A stretch of 64,000 nt of DNA from Acidipropionibacterium timonense (GCF_900605005.1 NZ_LR027558.1:1916949-1980948); one strand, 5' to 3'. Positions 38,114-47,646 are shown, counted from the first letter of the stretch. Notes: generated by a model not told the origin, from the letters alone. Translations and numbers: made by a program.

Positions 38114-38119
38114 AACGTA
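38114..38119 (-). promoter_or_regulatory. -10 box for leaderless glmS mRNA
   Basis: TACGTT on the minus strand lies 7 nt from the ATG. Confidence 0.6.
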
Positions 38120-38375
38120 CAGGACGGGTGAGCGTTTCGTCCAAACACGCGCCGGCCAGGCGTGGCGGTCCGTCGACACCGGCCACTCCCTAACCCGGTG
38201 ACACCCGTCCTGTCCAGCGATCACCGATCGGTTGCACGAACTTCACCACCAGGACCACGACTCATGGACGTTCGCTCAAATACCCGGAACGCCCTTGGCT
38301 GACCGGTCGGTTAAGTGATGGCATCGAGACACGCGCCCCACACCGAAGCGGGGCACCGACAGAGGAGACTCACCG

Positions 38376-39404
38376 ATGAGATCGACCAGAATCCGCAGAG
38401 CACTCCTGGCCGCCGTCACGGCGACCGCGACGATCATCCCCCTGGCGGTCAGCACCGCGACCGCGTCCGCCGCGACCATCTCCCCCGACGCCCCGGGAGG
38501 CGTGGCCGCCCCACACAGCCCCGACGGGGTGCCCTCGAACGGGACGGGACCCATGTACCGGACCTGGCCCATCGCCTCGTCGTACTCCCACCAGCACCCC
38601 GGGGCGAACCCGAGAGGCGCCAACGACTTCACCTGCCGTCCCACCCCGGGGACCCGACCGGTCGTGCTCGTGCCCGGAACCGGTGAGGATGCCTTCGCCA
38701 CGTGGTCCTACTACGCGCCGATGCTCCACGATGCCGGCCTGTGCGTGTTCACCTTCAACTACAACATCATGACCTCCCCCGACCGCGAATGGGCCGCCAC
38801 GACCGGCGACATCCGTTCCACCGCGGCATTCCTCGCCCACTTCGTCGACAAGGTCCGCACCGCCACCGGGTCGGACCGGGTCGACCTCGTCGGCCACTCG
38901 CAAGGCGGTGGCCCGCTGCCGAGGGCCTACATCAAGTGGTACGGCGGAGACCGTGCGGTCAATCACCTCATCGGACTCGTCCCGTCCAACAAGGGCACGA
39001 CGGTCTACGGTCTGGCGACGCTCATCGGCCTCGACCGGCCGGGCAGCCTGAGCGTCACAGCCCTCCAGGACTACGCCGACAAGCACAACTACGAGTCACT
39101 GCCCCAGCAACTCGCCGGTTCCTCGTTCCTCGGTGAGCTCAACGACGGCGGGATGACCGCCGCCGGCGTCCGCTACACCGTCATCAGCACCAGGTACGAC
39201 GACGTCGTCACGCCCTACACCAACGCCTTCATCCACGAGGACGGGGTGACCAACATCACCATGCAGAGCGTGTGCGCCAAGGATCACACCGACCACTTCG
39301 GGTTCACGTACGACCCGGTCGCCTTCCAGGTCGTCCTCAACGCGCTGCTGCCGGACAGGGCCACGAAGGTGACCTGCGTCTACGTGCCGGGATACATCCA
39401 ATGA
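38376..39404 (+). CDS. Secreted lipase/esterase (class 2, GehA-like alpha/beta hydrolase)
   Basis: Exported triacylglycerol lipase or esterase. GAGGAG precedes the ATG. Residues 1-32 are a signal peptide ending in ASA, the likely SPase I cleavage site. The mature enzyme has the oxyanion strand RPVVLVPGTGEDAFATWSYY, the nucleophile elbow VDLVGHSQGGGPLPRAYIKW, and DHTDHFGFTYDP as the probable catalytic His region, with an Asp in TRYDDVVTPYT. This resembles GehA of Cutibacterium acnes in length and pattern (342 residues), so a skin- or host-lipid substrate is possible. No LPXTG or membrane tail, so it should be released. Confidence 0.9.
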   Translation: MRSTRIRRALLAAVTATATIIPLAVSTATASAATISPDAPGGVAAPHSPDGVPSNGTGPMYRTWPIASSYSHQHPGANPRGANDFTCRPTPGTRPVVLVPGTGEDAFATWSYYAPMLHDAGLCVFTFNYNIMTSPDREWAATTGDIRSTAAFLAHFVDKVRTATGSDRVDLVGHSQGGGPLPRAYIKWYGGDRAVNHLIGLVPSNKGTTVYGLATLIGLDRPGSLSVTALQDYADKHNYESLPQQLAGSSFLGELNDGGMTAAGVRYTVISTRYDDVVTPYTNAFIHEDGVTNITMQSVCAKDHTDHFGFTYDPVAFQVVLNALLPDRATKVTCVYVPGYIQ

Positions 39405-39482
39405 ACCTCCGACCCCACCGACAGCGGCCCCCTCCGCTAGAGTCGGGCCAGTCCGAGCCTGTACATCGAGGTGCCTCCACGC

Positions 39483-40466
39483 ATGATCCTGACCCCGTCC
39501 CACCCGGTCGACGACGACAACACCGAGCCGGGTCCGTTCATCGAGCTCAGCCGTCAGACCTGGGCCGACCTGGCCGACAGCACGGACATCGACATCGACG
39601 ACGCCACCCTCGACCGCATCCGGGGCCTCGGTGACCCGACCGACCAGGTCGACGTCGACGAAGTGTACCGGCCGCTGACCCAGCTCATCCACCTGCACTG
39701 CATGCACACGGGGGCGCTCTTCGACGCGTCGAACTCGTTCCTGGGGCTGCAGCAGCATCAGATGCGCCGCACCCCCTTCGTCATCGGGATCGCCGGCTCG
39801 GTGGCCGTCGGCAAGTCGACCGTGGCGCGTCTGCTCAAGGAACTGCTGGCCCGATCGCCCCGGCGTCCCCAGGTCGACCTCGTCACCACCGACGGGTTCC
39901 TCCACCCCAACGCCGTGCTCGAGGAGCGCGGCATCCTCGACCGCAAGGGATTCCCCGAGTCGTACGACCGCAAGGCTCTCCTGCAGTTCGTCGTCGACGT
40001 CAAGTCCGGTGAACCCGAGGTGAGCGCCCCGGTGTACTCCCACGTCGAGTACGACATCGTCCCCGGTGAACGTCGGGTCGTGCGGCACCCGGACATCCTC
40101 ATCATCGAGGGGCTCAACGTCCTGCAACCGCCACGACTGCGACACAACGGGACGATGGGTCTGGCCCTGAGCGACTTCTTCGACTTCTCGGTGTACATCG
40201 ACGCCGACGAGGCCGACATCATGCGCTGGTACATCTCACGGTTCCTGGCCCTGCGTCAGACGGCGTTCACCAACCCGCGGTCCTTCTTCGGCGACTACGC
40301 CAGGCTTCCCGACGACGAGGCCGCCGAGGTCGCCAAGTCGATCTGGCGACGGATCAACGCGCCCAACCTCACCCAGAACATCCTGCCGACCCGGGGGCGG
40401 GCGACGGCGATCCTGCACAAGGGCCCCGACCACGAGGTCCGCAACGTGTGGATCCGCAAGATCTGA
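39483..40466 (+). CDS. coaA: Type I pantothenate kinase
   Basis: Phosphorylates pantothenate in the first step of CoA synthesis. The ATG is preferred (CGAGG at 10 nt); an in-frame GTG 12 nt earlier is possible. Walker A is GIAGSVAVGKSTVARLL. Other CoaA blocks are VTTDGFLHPNAVLEERGILD, KGFPESYDRKALLQFV, YSHVEYDIV, DILIIEGLNVLQP and FFDFSVYIDADEADIMRWYI. 327 residues. Upstream TAGAGT near 39438 may be the -10 box. Convergent with the next gene, with 12 bp between the stops. Confidence 0.95.
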   Translation: MILTPSHPVDDDNTEPGPFIELSRQTWADLADSTDIDIDDATLDRIRGLGDPTDQVDVDEVYRPLTQLIHLHCMHTGALFDASNSFLGLQQHQMRRTPFVIGIAGSVAVGKSTVARLLKELLARSPRRPQVDLVTTDGFLHPNAVLEERGILDRKGFPESYDRKALLQFVVDVKSGEPEVSAPVYSHVEYDIVPGERRVVRHPDILIIEGLNVLQPPRLRHNGTMGLALSDFFDFSVYIDADEADIMRWYISRFLALRQTAFTNPRSFFGDYARLPDDEAAEVAKSIWRRINAPNLTQNILPTRGRATAILHKGPDHEVRNVWIRKI

Positions 40467-40478
40467 ACGGTCCGAGGC

Positions 40479-41267
40479 TCAGGGGCAGGGCGTCGCCGGC
40501 AGCACCGGGTGGTCCCCCGCCAGACGCGACACCGCCTCGGCCCGGTCGGCGGGCCCGAGCACGACGTGCAGGTGGTCGGGCGCGGCCACGACGACGGGCG
40601 CTCCGGCCAGCTCCGGAGCCAGCTGGGCGACGGCCTCCGGCCCGAGGAGCAGCCACGACGCGGTGAGCCAAGACGGGGAGGTCACCTCGACGACGCCATC
40701 GGTGAGGGTCGTCGAGACGCCCGTGGCCGCCAGGTCTCGACGCAGCCCCGCCAGACCCGACGACCACGCGGCCTCGAGGTCGAGATCAGCGACCGCGGCG
40801 TCGTTGAGCAGACCGAGCCCCTCGTCCCCGTCGAAGGCCAGGACGACGACCGTGACCTCCTGCCCGTCCACCTCCCCGGCCGGCAGGTCACCGGCGAGTG
40901 AGAGGGGACGGGCATGGCGGAACGACCGTCCGGCGCGCTCGGTCGGCGGCAGGATGCGCACCACCCCGTGCTCGGCCATGGAGGCGTCGGTGATGAGGGT
41001 CGCCCCGTCGAGCAGCGACCTCACCTGGCGGGTGACGACCTCGTCGACGACGTGAGGCCAGTCCCGTCTGGCCAGGTCGGACACCTGGGTGGCGGCGCTG
41101 GCCAGGTCGAGGTCACCCAGCGGGGTGGAGGCGATCTGCGCCCCGACGGTGGCGTCGACCCCGAGGGCCGCGAGGGTCTGCTCGACGAGCTCGCGCAGAC
41201 GCCGCGCCCCGGCGACGTCGAGCATGGGCAGGGCGTCGTCGGGGCGCGATCGGGAGAAGAGGGCCAT
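40479..41267 (-). CDS. Protein of unknown function coupled to glmM
   Basis: A 262-residue soluble protein I do not recognise. It starts [20 protein letters not shown]; the region to about 100 is helical, rich in Asp/Arg/Val (RRDWPHVVDEVVTRQVRSLL), and the C-terminal half is alternately beta and alpha (VVVLAFDGDEGLGLLND, PVVVAAPDHLHVVLGP, LLLGPEAVAQLAPELAG). No signal peptide, membrane segment or known catalytic motif is seen. Its start overlaps the glmM stop (TGATG), so it is translated with glmM. A role in amino-sugar or wall metabolism can only be guessed. It could be an actinobacteria-restricted protein. Confidence 0.75.
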   Translation of the reverse strand: MALFSRSRPDDALPMLDVAGARRLRELVEQTLAALGVDATVGAQIASTPLGDLDLASAATQVSDLARRDWPHVVDEVVTRQVRSLLDGATLITDASMAEHGVVRILPPTERAGRSFRHARPLSLAGDLPAGEVDGQEVTVVVLAFDGDEGLGLLNDAAVADLDLEAAWSSGLAGLRRDLAATGVSTTLTDGVVEVTSPSWLTASWLLLGPEAVAQLAPELAGAPVVVAAPDHLHVVLGPADRAEAVSRLAGDHPVLPATPCP

Positions 41268-42619
41268 CAGATGGCCAGCCGGTCCTTGACGATCCCGGCC
41301 AGACGCTGGCAGATGGAGTCGGCCTCGTCCTGGGTGGCGGCCTCGACCATGACGCGGACCAGCGGCTCGGTGCCCGACGGACGCAGCACGACGCGGCCGG
41401 TGTCGCCGAGGGTCTGGTTCGCGTCGGCGACCGCCTTGTTGACCTCGGGGTCCATGCCGGCGCGCAGCTTGTCGACCCCGCGGACGTTGATGAGGGCCTG
41501 CGGCAGGCGGGTCATGACCGAGGCGAGCTCCTGGAGCGACTTGCCGGTGCGAGCGACGCGCGCGGCCACGTGCAGCCCGGTGAGGACGCCGTCGCCGGTG
41601 GTGGCGAACTCGCTCATGATGACGTGGCCCGACTGCTCGCCGCCGAGGGAGAACCCGTTGGCGTTCATCGACTCGAGGACGTAGCGGTCCCCGACCTTGG
41701 TCTGGTCGACGTGGATCTCGTGCTCACGCATCGCCAGGGTGAGGCCGAGGTTGCTCATGATCGTCGCGACGACGGTGTTCGAGGCGAGTCGATGGTCCTC
41801 CTGGAGGGCCAGGGCCAGGATCGCGAGGATCTGGTCGCCGTCGACGAGGTTGCCCTCGTGGTCGACGGCCAGGCACCGGTCGGCGTCACCGTCGAAGGCG
41901 AAACCGAGGTCGGCATGGTTGGCGAGGACCGCGGCTTGGAGCTTCTCCGGGTGGGTGGAGCCGGCGCCGTCGTTGATGTTGATGCCGTTGGGTTCGTCAT
42001 GGATGGCGATGACCTCGGCGCCCTGGGCACGGAACGCCGTCGGGGCGGTGTGGAAGGAGGCGCCGTTGGCGGTGTCGAGAACGATCGTGAGCCCCTTGAG
42101 GGCCTGCTCCTGGCGCAGCGAGCGCACCAGGTGGTCGATGTAGGTCTTCACGGCATCGGCGGAGTACTGGATGCGTCCGACCTTCTCACCTGTGGGACGC
42201 TGCCAGGGCTCACCCATCCGCTGCTCGATGGCGTCCTCGAGATCGTCGGCGAGCTTGACGCCGCCGCGCTGGAAGAACTTGATGCCGTTGTCGGGCATGG
42301 GGTTGTGGGAGGCCGACAGCATGACACCGAGGTCGGTGCGGAACTCGTTGACGAGATAGGCGGCAGCCGGGGTGGGGATGACCCCGACCCGGATGACGTC
42401 GACCCCGGCGCTGGCCAGACCGGCGCAGACCGCGGCCTCGAGGAACTCCCCCGAGGCGCGGGGATCGCGGGCCACGAGGGCCGTCGGCTGGCGATGCCCG
42501 AAGGCTCCCGCCTCGCCCAGGACGTGGGCCGCCGCGACCGACAGGTCGAGGGCCAGTTCGGCGGTGAGGTCCTGGTTGGCCACACCGCGCACACCATCAG
42601 TTCCGAAAAGTCGTGCCAC
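41267..42619 (-). CDS. glmM: Phosphoglucosamine mutase
   Basis: Interconverts glucosamine-6-phosphate and glucosamine-1-phosphate for UDP-GlcNAc. The GTG start is set by the family N-terminus (M)[19 protein letters not shown] and TAGAGT 8 nt upstream. The catalytic phosphoserine loop is [17 protein letters not shown] near residue 102; the metal loop is [14 protein letters not shown]; the sugar-binding loop is [12 protein letters not shown]; the phosphate site is [18 protein letters not shown]. 450 residues. Works with GlmS, encoded 3.2 kb downstream on the same strand, though the intervening genes run both ways. Confidence 0.97.
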   Translation of the reverse strand: MARLFGTDGVRGVANQDLTAELALDLSVAAAHVLGEAGAFGHRQPTALVARDPRASGEFLEAAVCAGLASAGVDVIRVGVIPTPAAAYLVNEFRTDLGVMLSASHNPMPDNGIKFFQRGGVKLADDLEDAIEQRMGEPWQRPTGEKVGRIQYSADAVKTYIDHLVRSLRQEQALKGLTIVLDTANGASFHTAPTAFRAQGAEVIAIHDEPNGININDGAGSTHPEKLQAAVLANHADLGFAFDGDADRCLAVDHEGNLVDGDQILAILALALQEDHRLASNTVVATIMSNLGLTLAMREHEIHVDQTKVGDRYVLESMNANGFSLGGEQSGHVIMSEFATTGDGVLTGLHVAARVARTGKSLQELASVMTRLPQALINVRGVDKLRAGMDPEVNKAVADANQTLGDTGRVVLRPSGTEPLVRVMVEAATQDEADSICQRLAGIVKDRLAI

Positions 42620-42627
42620 GGGCGACC

Positions 42628-42633
42628 ACTCTA
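42628..42633 (-). promoter_or_regulatory. -10 box for leaderless glmM mRNA
   Basis: TAGAGT on the minus strand lies 8 nt from the GTG start. Confidence 0.5.
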
Positions 42634-42704
42634 CCGGTCCGCTCATCACCGGTGAGCGAGTGGTGCTCTTCGGGTCGGCCGACCACTTCCGGCTCCGGCT
42701 GACC

Positions 42705-42772
42705 GCAATGTGTCACCGGAGCCTCCCATCGTGGGGTTCGACATCGTCGTCGGGTGTTCTGCGCCACATTGC
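42705..42772. repeat. 68-bp dispersed inverted-repeat element, copy D
   Basis: GCAATGTGTCACC at the left end and GCGCCACATTGC at the right end. The arms carry a few substitutions compared with copies A-C, but the spacing is identical. Its right flank AGTCAT is shared with copy B. Confidence 0.8.
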
Positions 42773-42844
42773 AGTCATTCGCGTCAGGGATGGGCGTCGA
42801 GATCCCACCGACCCGCCACGGGGCCCGGACCGACACCCCTCCCG

Positions 42845-42910
42845 GAACGCACAGGGCCCCCGAACACACTGGGCCCCGGAACACACTGGGCCCCGAACAC
42901 ACAGGGGGCG
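42845..42910. repeat. 17-bp degenerate tandem repeats between glmM and rpsI
   Basis: Four units of about 16-17 bp, GAACACACTGGGCCCCG and variants, run head to tail between 42845 and 42910. The surrounding intergenic DNA (42634-42950) also holds the 68-bp element copy D and the rpsI terminator, but no gene. Confidence 0.75.
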
Positions 42911-42928
42911 ACCCCGAAGGGCCGCCCC
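42905..42928 (-). terminator. rplM-rpsI terminator with UUCG tetraloop
   Basis: The minus strand reads GGGGCGGCCC-TTCG-GGGTCGCCCC: a 10-bp stem with one G-U pair and a UUCG loop, 22 nt after the rpsI stop. Confidence 0.8.
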
Positions 42929-42950
42929 ACTGGATGCGAGAAGGTTCGGA

Positions 42951-43469
42951 TCAACGCTTCGAGTACTGCGGAGCCTTGCGGGCCTTCTTGAGACCGGCCT
43001 TCTTGCGCTCCTTGACGCGGGCGTCGCGGGTGAGCATCCCGGCCTTCTTGAGGGCCTTGCGGGAGGCCTCGGCGTCGATGGCGTTGAGGGCCCGGGCGAT
43101 GCCCAGACGCAGCGCACCGGCCTGACCCGTCACGCCGCCACCCTCGATGCGGGCGATGACGTCGTAGGCACCCTCGACACCGGCGGTGCCGAAGGGCTCG
43201 GAGACGATCTGCTGGTGGACCTTGTTGGGGAAGTAGTCCTCGAGGGTCCGACCATTGATCTTCCACTCACCGCTGCCCGGGACGAGGCGGACGCGGGCGA
43301 TGGCCTCCTTGCGGCGGCCGGTGGCCTGACCGGGGGCGACGACGGCGGGACGCTCCGACTCGCCGGCGGCGACGGCCGGGTTGGAGTCGGTGCGGTAGGC
43401 GATCTCACGGTCGCCCTCGATGAACGGCTGGACCTCGGTCTCGAGGTTCTCGTTGACGGTGTCAGTCAC
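42951..43469 (-). CDS. rpsI: 30S ribosomal protein S9 (uS9)
   Basis: Small-subunit protein whose C-terminal tail reaches the tRNA in the P site. The GTG start follows GAAGGA. Residues 1-45 are an acidic, unstructured extension ([20 protein letters not shown]) typical of actinobacterial S9; the conserved domain starts at [20 protein letters not shown]. It has [35 protein letters not shown] and the [17 protein letters not shown] end needed for tRNA contact. 172 residues. It follows rplM by 20 bp in the classic rplM-rpsI operon. Confidence 0.98.
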   Translation of the reverse strand: MTDTVNENLETEVQPFIEGDREIAYRTDSNPAVAAGESERPAVVAPGQATGRRKEAIARVRLVPGSGEWKINGRTLEDYFPNKVHQQIVSEPFGTAGVEGAYDVIARIEGGGVTGQAGALRLGIARALNAIDAEASRKALKKAGMLTRDARVKERKKAGLKKARKAPQYSKR

Positions 43470-43489
43470 TGTTCCCAATCCTTCTGCGA

Positions 43490-43933
43490 TCACTGGGCGA
43501 TCTGGGTGATCGCGTAGGGCTGCGGCTTCTGGGCAGCGTGCGGGTGCTCCGGGCCGGCGTAGACCTTGAGCTTGCCGAGCTGCTGACGCGAGAGCTTGTT
43601 CTTGGGCATCATGCCCCACACGGCACGCTCCACGGCGCGACGCGGGTCCTTGGCGAGCAGGTCGCCGATGGAGATCGTGCGCAGACCGCCCGGACGGCCG
43701 GAGTGGTCATGACGCAGCGACTTGTGCGCCTTGTCGCCGGTGACGTGGATCTTCGACGCATTGATGACGATGACGAAGTCGCCGGTGTCGATGTGCGGGG
43801 CGTACTGCGGCTTGTGCTTGCCACGCAGCAGGGTGGCGGCGGTGGTGGCCAGACGACCCAGGACGACGTCCTGCGCGTCGATGACGTACCAGTTCCGCGT
43901 CACCTCGCCGGGCTTGGGGCTGTAGGTGGTCAC
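43490..43933 (-). CDS. rplM: 50S ribosomal protein L13 (uL13)
   Basis: Large-subunit protein binding 23S rRNA early in assembly. The GTG start follows AGAAGG and gives the family N-terminus (M)[19 protein letters not shown]. Conserved blocks are [40 protein letters not shown], and [20 protein letters not shown] followed by VYAG. 147 residues, normal. First gene of rplM-rpsI. A candidate promoter (TCGACC-N17-TACAGT on the minus strand, about 44172-44200) gives a leader of about 230 nt that might carry autogenous control, but no known leader motif is recognised. Confidence 0.98.
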   Translation of the reverse strand: MTTYSPKPGEVTRNWYVIDAQDVVLGRLATTAATLLRGKHKPQYAPHIDTGDFVIVINASKIHVTGDKAHKSLRHDHSGRPGGLRTISIGDLLAKDPRRAVERAVWGMMPKNKLSRQQLGKLKVYAGPEHPHAAQKPQPYAITQIAQ

Positions 43934-44230
43934 AGGTACCTTCTCGAAAGTCGTGTCCCCTCGCGGGGACCTGGACACCCGGACCGGGCGGTTCGGGCAG
44001 TGCATCGGAGCACGCGCTGGGCGCGTGAACGCAATGGGCTCCCGGGCAGCTCCTCCTCGACGGCGTCGTGCGCAGACGCCGGGGACCGGCCACCGCATCA
44101 CGACATCGACGTGTCGGACAGTCGGAGCGGCCGCGGCGGCCGACTCCCGTTTGCTCGAGGGCAACAGGAGCACTGTACACGCCCGACTCCCCCGGGTCGA
44201 ATCGGGCCTCGTCGCGGCCCTTGGGGTCAA
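43934..44230. other. Intergenic leader of rplM, no gene seen
   Basis: About 300 bp between rplM and the GH85 terminator. It holds the probable rplM promoter and long untranslated leader. No open frame here has a ribosome site or a recognisable product. Confidence 0.6.
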
Positions 44231-44270
44231 TGGCCGGGGGCCGGACACCGCGGTGTCCGGCCCCCGGCCA
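44231..44270 (-). terminator. 40-bp perfect palindrome, terminator of the GH85 gene
   Basis: TGGCCGGGGGCCGGACACCG followed by its exact reverse complement: 20 bp on each arm without a mismatch. It begins 14 nt after the GH85 stop. Confidence 0.85.
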
Positions 44271-44284
44271 TGGGTCGTCGCTCG

Positions 44285-47200
44285 TCAGCAACCGGTGTGC
44301 GGCAGCCTGGGCGGACGCATTCCCTCCGGGGCGGAGGCGCTGGACCGCGGGGTCGAGGGTGCAATCGACGGGAGGTCAGCGGGGGCCGAGGTGGACGGCG
44401 TCGCCGCCCCGGTCGGGGTGACCGTCGGCGTGGCGCTCGACCCCGGGGTAGGGGTCGGGGTCATCGTCGGGCCCGGCGTGGGCGTCGGAGTCGGCGCCGC
44501 CGTCACCTCGATGGCGATCTCCTGGGTCGCCGTGTTGCCGAACAGATCGGTCGCCTCGAGGACGACCTTGTGGGTCCCGGTCGACGCCGGCGTCCCGGAC
44601 AGGGTGCCGCGAAGGGTCGTCAACCCGTCGCCGTCGAGCCCGTTGCGCCACTGGAGGCCGTCGGGCAACTCACCACGGATCCGCCAGGTCAGCGGGGCGC
44701 CGCCGGCGACCGACACCGTCACCGGCTCGAGCGCCTGCCCCGCGGTGATCCTCTGGACGGCCTTCCCGGTGACGGTGAAGGCCGGCTTGGTGGTCACGGA
44801 CACCAGGTCGTTGTCCTTGACCGCGAAGCGCTGGGTGGTCGAGTTGCCGGCGTAGTCCGAGACCGTCATGACGAGGGTTCCGTCCGCCGACGGGAAGGCG
44901 TGGAAGGCCGTCGGGTCATCGGTCGTCGGGTCGGCTCCCCATCCGCCTCGCACCGACCCGCCCCGGCGGATGCTCGTGATCTTGGTCGAGGAGCCGTCGG
45001 CCCCCTCCCAGGCGATCGTCAGTCCGTACCAGTCCGGCGAGGTGAGGTTCCTCATGTGGAAGCCCGACCGGTCCTTCTCCACGACGATGTCGTCGAGGGT
45101 GACCGGCGCGGCGAACGAGTCGTGGGTGCGTCCGCGGTGGCTCAGCCCCTGACTCTTCCCGGCCGAGACCGTGAGGTCGTAGGAGTACCCCTCCCTCACC
45201 GGGACCGGGACGTGCGCGGCCCCCTTGGAGCAGGGCACCTCGAGGCCGTACGGCTGGTCGTCGATGACGCCTTCGGCCACCTCGACCAGACGGACGTCGA
45301 CGCGACAGGTCGCCCCGGCCGACCCCTTGGCGTCCCAGGTGACGTCGAGGACCCCGGGTCGAGCGGCGTCGGACAGCAGCTTGGACGCCGTCGGCGCCTC
45401 GGCGACCTTGATCTTCCGCGGCTGGGCCGAGTAGTCGTAGCTCACCGTGGTGGGCGCCGACAGCTGCCCGTCATGGCCGACGGCACGCACCGCGAAGGTG
45501 ACCTTGCCGGTCGTGTCGGGCACCGCCTTGATGTAGGCCAGATCCGTGTACCCGGAGGCCAGATGGACCTTCCGGCCGCTGGGTCCGGTCGACTCGACGA
45601 CGTAGCCGGCGACCTCGGAGAACGGAGCGGTCTTCCACGACAGGACCGCCTGCCCGTCGTCGTAGACCTTGTCGAGGTGGACCGACCCGGGCGCCGACGG
45701 CGCCGCGGACCCGTCGCGCACCGAGAGGGACCCGATGTTCATCTGGTAGTCGGTGGCGGCATCGAAGCTCAGGCCGATCGTCGAGATGGTGCGGCCGGCG
45801 AAGCGGCCCAGGTCGAGGGTCGAGGTGTGCCAGTCACCCTTGGCCCGGCTGTCGGGGACGTCGACGGTCACCACGTGGCCGGGATCATCGGCGAAGACGA
45901 GGGCGGCCTTCATGACGGCGTGGTCGTCCGAGCTCTTGCGGAAGGTGATGGGCATGGTGGTCCTCGCCGTCACCGCCAACCGGCTCTTGAAGAGTCGCAG
46001 CGTCGTCGGCTTGCTCATCGACCCGTGCACGACGAGGGAGGACCCGCCCTGCCAGGCCCCGACCTGCGCGTAGGGCAGGGTGACCGGTGCGCCGTGGACG
46101 TCCTTGCGGCTCTCGGCGGGGCCGTAGTCGAAGTCGACCGACGGTCGTGAACCCTCGGTGTCGATCCACCACTGCCAGCTCGGCAGGATCGACTGGGAGT
46201 CCATGTCGGTCCACGAGCTCGCGTTCGACACCCGTCCGCCGGAGAACCACTGCATGCCGTGCCCGGTGTTGAAGTCGGTGTGGAACCGGCTGCCGCCGAT
46301 GACCGATCGCGCCGGCGTGAAGTCGGCGACGCCGACCCAGGACGAGGAGTCGGCCACCCCGACCTCCGGTCGGGCATGACCCGGATGGGACCCGGTGTCG
46401 AGGGGATTCGACGTCACTCCCGAGAAGTACATCCGCTCACGCTCGGAGACCATCCACTGGTACGGATCCTGCTGGAAGACGGGGACGTCCTTGCTCGCAC
46501 CCTCGGGCTTGATGGCGTCGGCCAGCCCTCGCTGGTACATGTCGCTGGGCGTGAAGAGGGCGACGGAGGCCTTGGGGCTGTGGTTCTGGGCCGAGGCGTA
46601 GAGCCTGGGCAGTCCGGTGGCGGTGGGGTGCTTGCCACTGAACCCCGCCTGATTGGCCTCGACACCGAAGAAGAGCGACTGGTGCGGGTCGTACCCGTCG
46701 GCCTTGGCGGCCTCGACGGACCGGTCCTGGGACCCCGGCCAGTTGTAGTTGAGGAAGACCGAGTTCATGATCCTGCCGTGGTCGAGCAGGCCGGCCTTGG
46801 AGGAGGACCACGTGCCCGAGGAGTTCGTGTACCACTGGGTGTAGAGCCCCTTGGAGGTGAGGTAGCTCATGAATGGCTTGAACCGGGCGTCCTGGAGGCT
46901 GCCCTCCTCCTCATTGAGGAAGAATCCGTCGAAGCCGAAGTACCTGGCCATGTCGACGAGCTTCTCGGCGATGATGTAGCCGTCGGACGTCGGGTCCTTG
47001 TCGAACGCCTCCTTGAAGGTGAGCCCGGGACGGAACGCCGGGTCGAAGTAGATCGTCGCGATGGACTTGACGCCGTTGCGGTGGGCGGCGTTGGTGTAGG
47101 CCGGGTTCGGGATGTCGACGATGCCGAACTCGAAGTTGCGGGTCCGCCAGTCGCTCGTGGCCGGATCGTAGAGGGACTGCGGGGTGCGAGCCGTGGCCGC

Positions 47201-47599
47201 TCCGTGCCAAGGGCTCCAGTAGTCGGCGTACTGCCAGAAGTTGAGGGCATTGTTGGCGAACCCGGTGTTCGAGCGGAAGTTCCCGAAGAACGAGTTCCCG
47301 TAGTCCCCCTGCATGAGCATGACCTCGGCCTTCCCGTCGAGATCCGGCCTGGCCTGGGTGGTCGGGTCATGGGCGATGCGCTTCTGCAGCGGCACCTGTG
47401 CCCGCAGCTCACGCGCGAAGGGATCGGTCCGAGGGTTCCACGTCCGGATGTCCTGGAGGCGATGACCGGCATTGCGCGGCTGGGCGGACGCGAGCGCGTT
47501 GTCCCCGACCGGGGCGACGCTGTCGTCGGCCCAGGCCGGGACGGCCAGGCCGGCGAGCCCCACGAGGGCGGCGACGCCGGCTGCGAGTGGTCGTTTCAT
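44285..47599 (-). CDS. Secreted endo-beta-N-acetylglucosaminidase, GH85, ending at an LPXTG-like motif
   Basis: Cleaves the chitobiose core of N-glycans on glycoproteins, using substrate-assisted catalysis. AAAGGACCACC precedes the ATG. Signal peptide residues 1-24 (MKRPLAAGVAALVGLAGLAV then PAWA). The catalytic TIM barrel (about 80-420) has GFDGFFLNEEEGS near 227-231, with the Asn and Glu of GH85. Beta-sandwich domains follow, including fibronectin-like and bacterial Ig-like parts (about 640-1040). A Thr/Pro linker leads to LPHTGC and stop: an LPXTG-type motif, but no hydrophobic helix or charged tail follows, so sortase anchoring is doubtful. 1104 residues. Confidence 0.93.
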   Translation of the reverse strand: MKRPLAAGVAALVGLAGLAVPAWADDSVAPVGDNALASAQPRNAGHRLQDIRTWNPRTDPFARELRAQVPLQKRIAHDPTTQARPDLDGKAEVMLMQGDYGNSFFGNFRSNTGFANNALNFWQYADYWSPWHGAATARTPQSLYDPATSDWRTRNFEFGIVDIPNPAYTNAAHRNGVKSIATIYFDPAFRPGLTFKEAFDKDPTSDGYIIAEKLVDMARYFGFDGFFLNEEEGSLQDARFKPFMSYLTSKGLYTQWYTNSSGTWSSSKAGLLDHGRIMNSVFLNYNWPGSQDRSVEAAKADGYDPHQSLFFGVEANQAGFSGKHPTATGLPRLYASAQNHSPKASVALFTPSDMYQRGLADAIKPEGASKDVPVFQQDPYQWMVSERERMYFSGVTSNPLDTGSHPGHARPEVGVADSSSWVGVADFTPARSVIGGSRFHTDFNTGHGMQWFSGGRVSNASSWTDMDSQSILPSWQWWIDTEGSRPSVDFDYGPAESRKDVHGAPVTLPYAQVGAWQGGSSLVVHGSMSKPTTLRLFKSRLAVTARTTMPITFRKSSDDHAVMKAALVFADDPGHVVTVDVPDSRAKGDWHTSTLDLGRFAGRTISTIGLSFDAATDYQMNIGSLSVRDGSAAPSAPGSVHLDKVYDDGQAVLSWKTAPFSEVAGYVVESTGPSGRKVHLASGYTDLAYIKAVPDTTGKVTFAVRAVGHDGQLSAPTTVSYDYSAQPRKIKVAEAPTASKLLSDAARPGVLDVTWDAKGSAGATCRVDVRLVEVAEGVIDDQPYGLEVPCSKGAAHVPVPVREGYSYDLTVSAGKSQGLSHRGRTHDSFAAPVTLDDIVVEKDRSGFHMRNLTSPDWYGLTIAWEGADGSSTKITSIRRGGSVRGGWGADPTTDDPTAFHAFPSADGTLVMTVSDYAGNSTTQRFAVKDNDLVSVTTKPAFTVTGKAVQRITAGQALEPVTVSVAGGAPLTWRIRGELPDGLQWRNGLDGDGLTTLRGTLSGTPASTGTHKVVLEATDLFGNTATQEIAIEVTAAPTPTPTPGPTMTPTPTPGSSATPTVTPTGAATPSTSAPADLPSIAPSTPRSSASAPEGMRPPRLPHTGC

Positions 47600-47630
47600 G
47601 GTGGTCCTTTCGACGGTGAAGGCGCGACCA

Positions 47631-47646
47631 CGATAAACCGTTTTAG
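47631..47646 (-). promoter_or_regulatory. LacI-type operator-like palindrome at the GH85 promoter
   Basis: The minus strand reads TAAAACGGTTTA, an imperfect palindrome overlapping a likely -10 TATCGT. Such AAACGGTTT-type sites are typical for LacI-family control of sugar genes in actinobacteria. No LacI gene is nearby. Confidence 0.4.
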
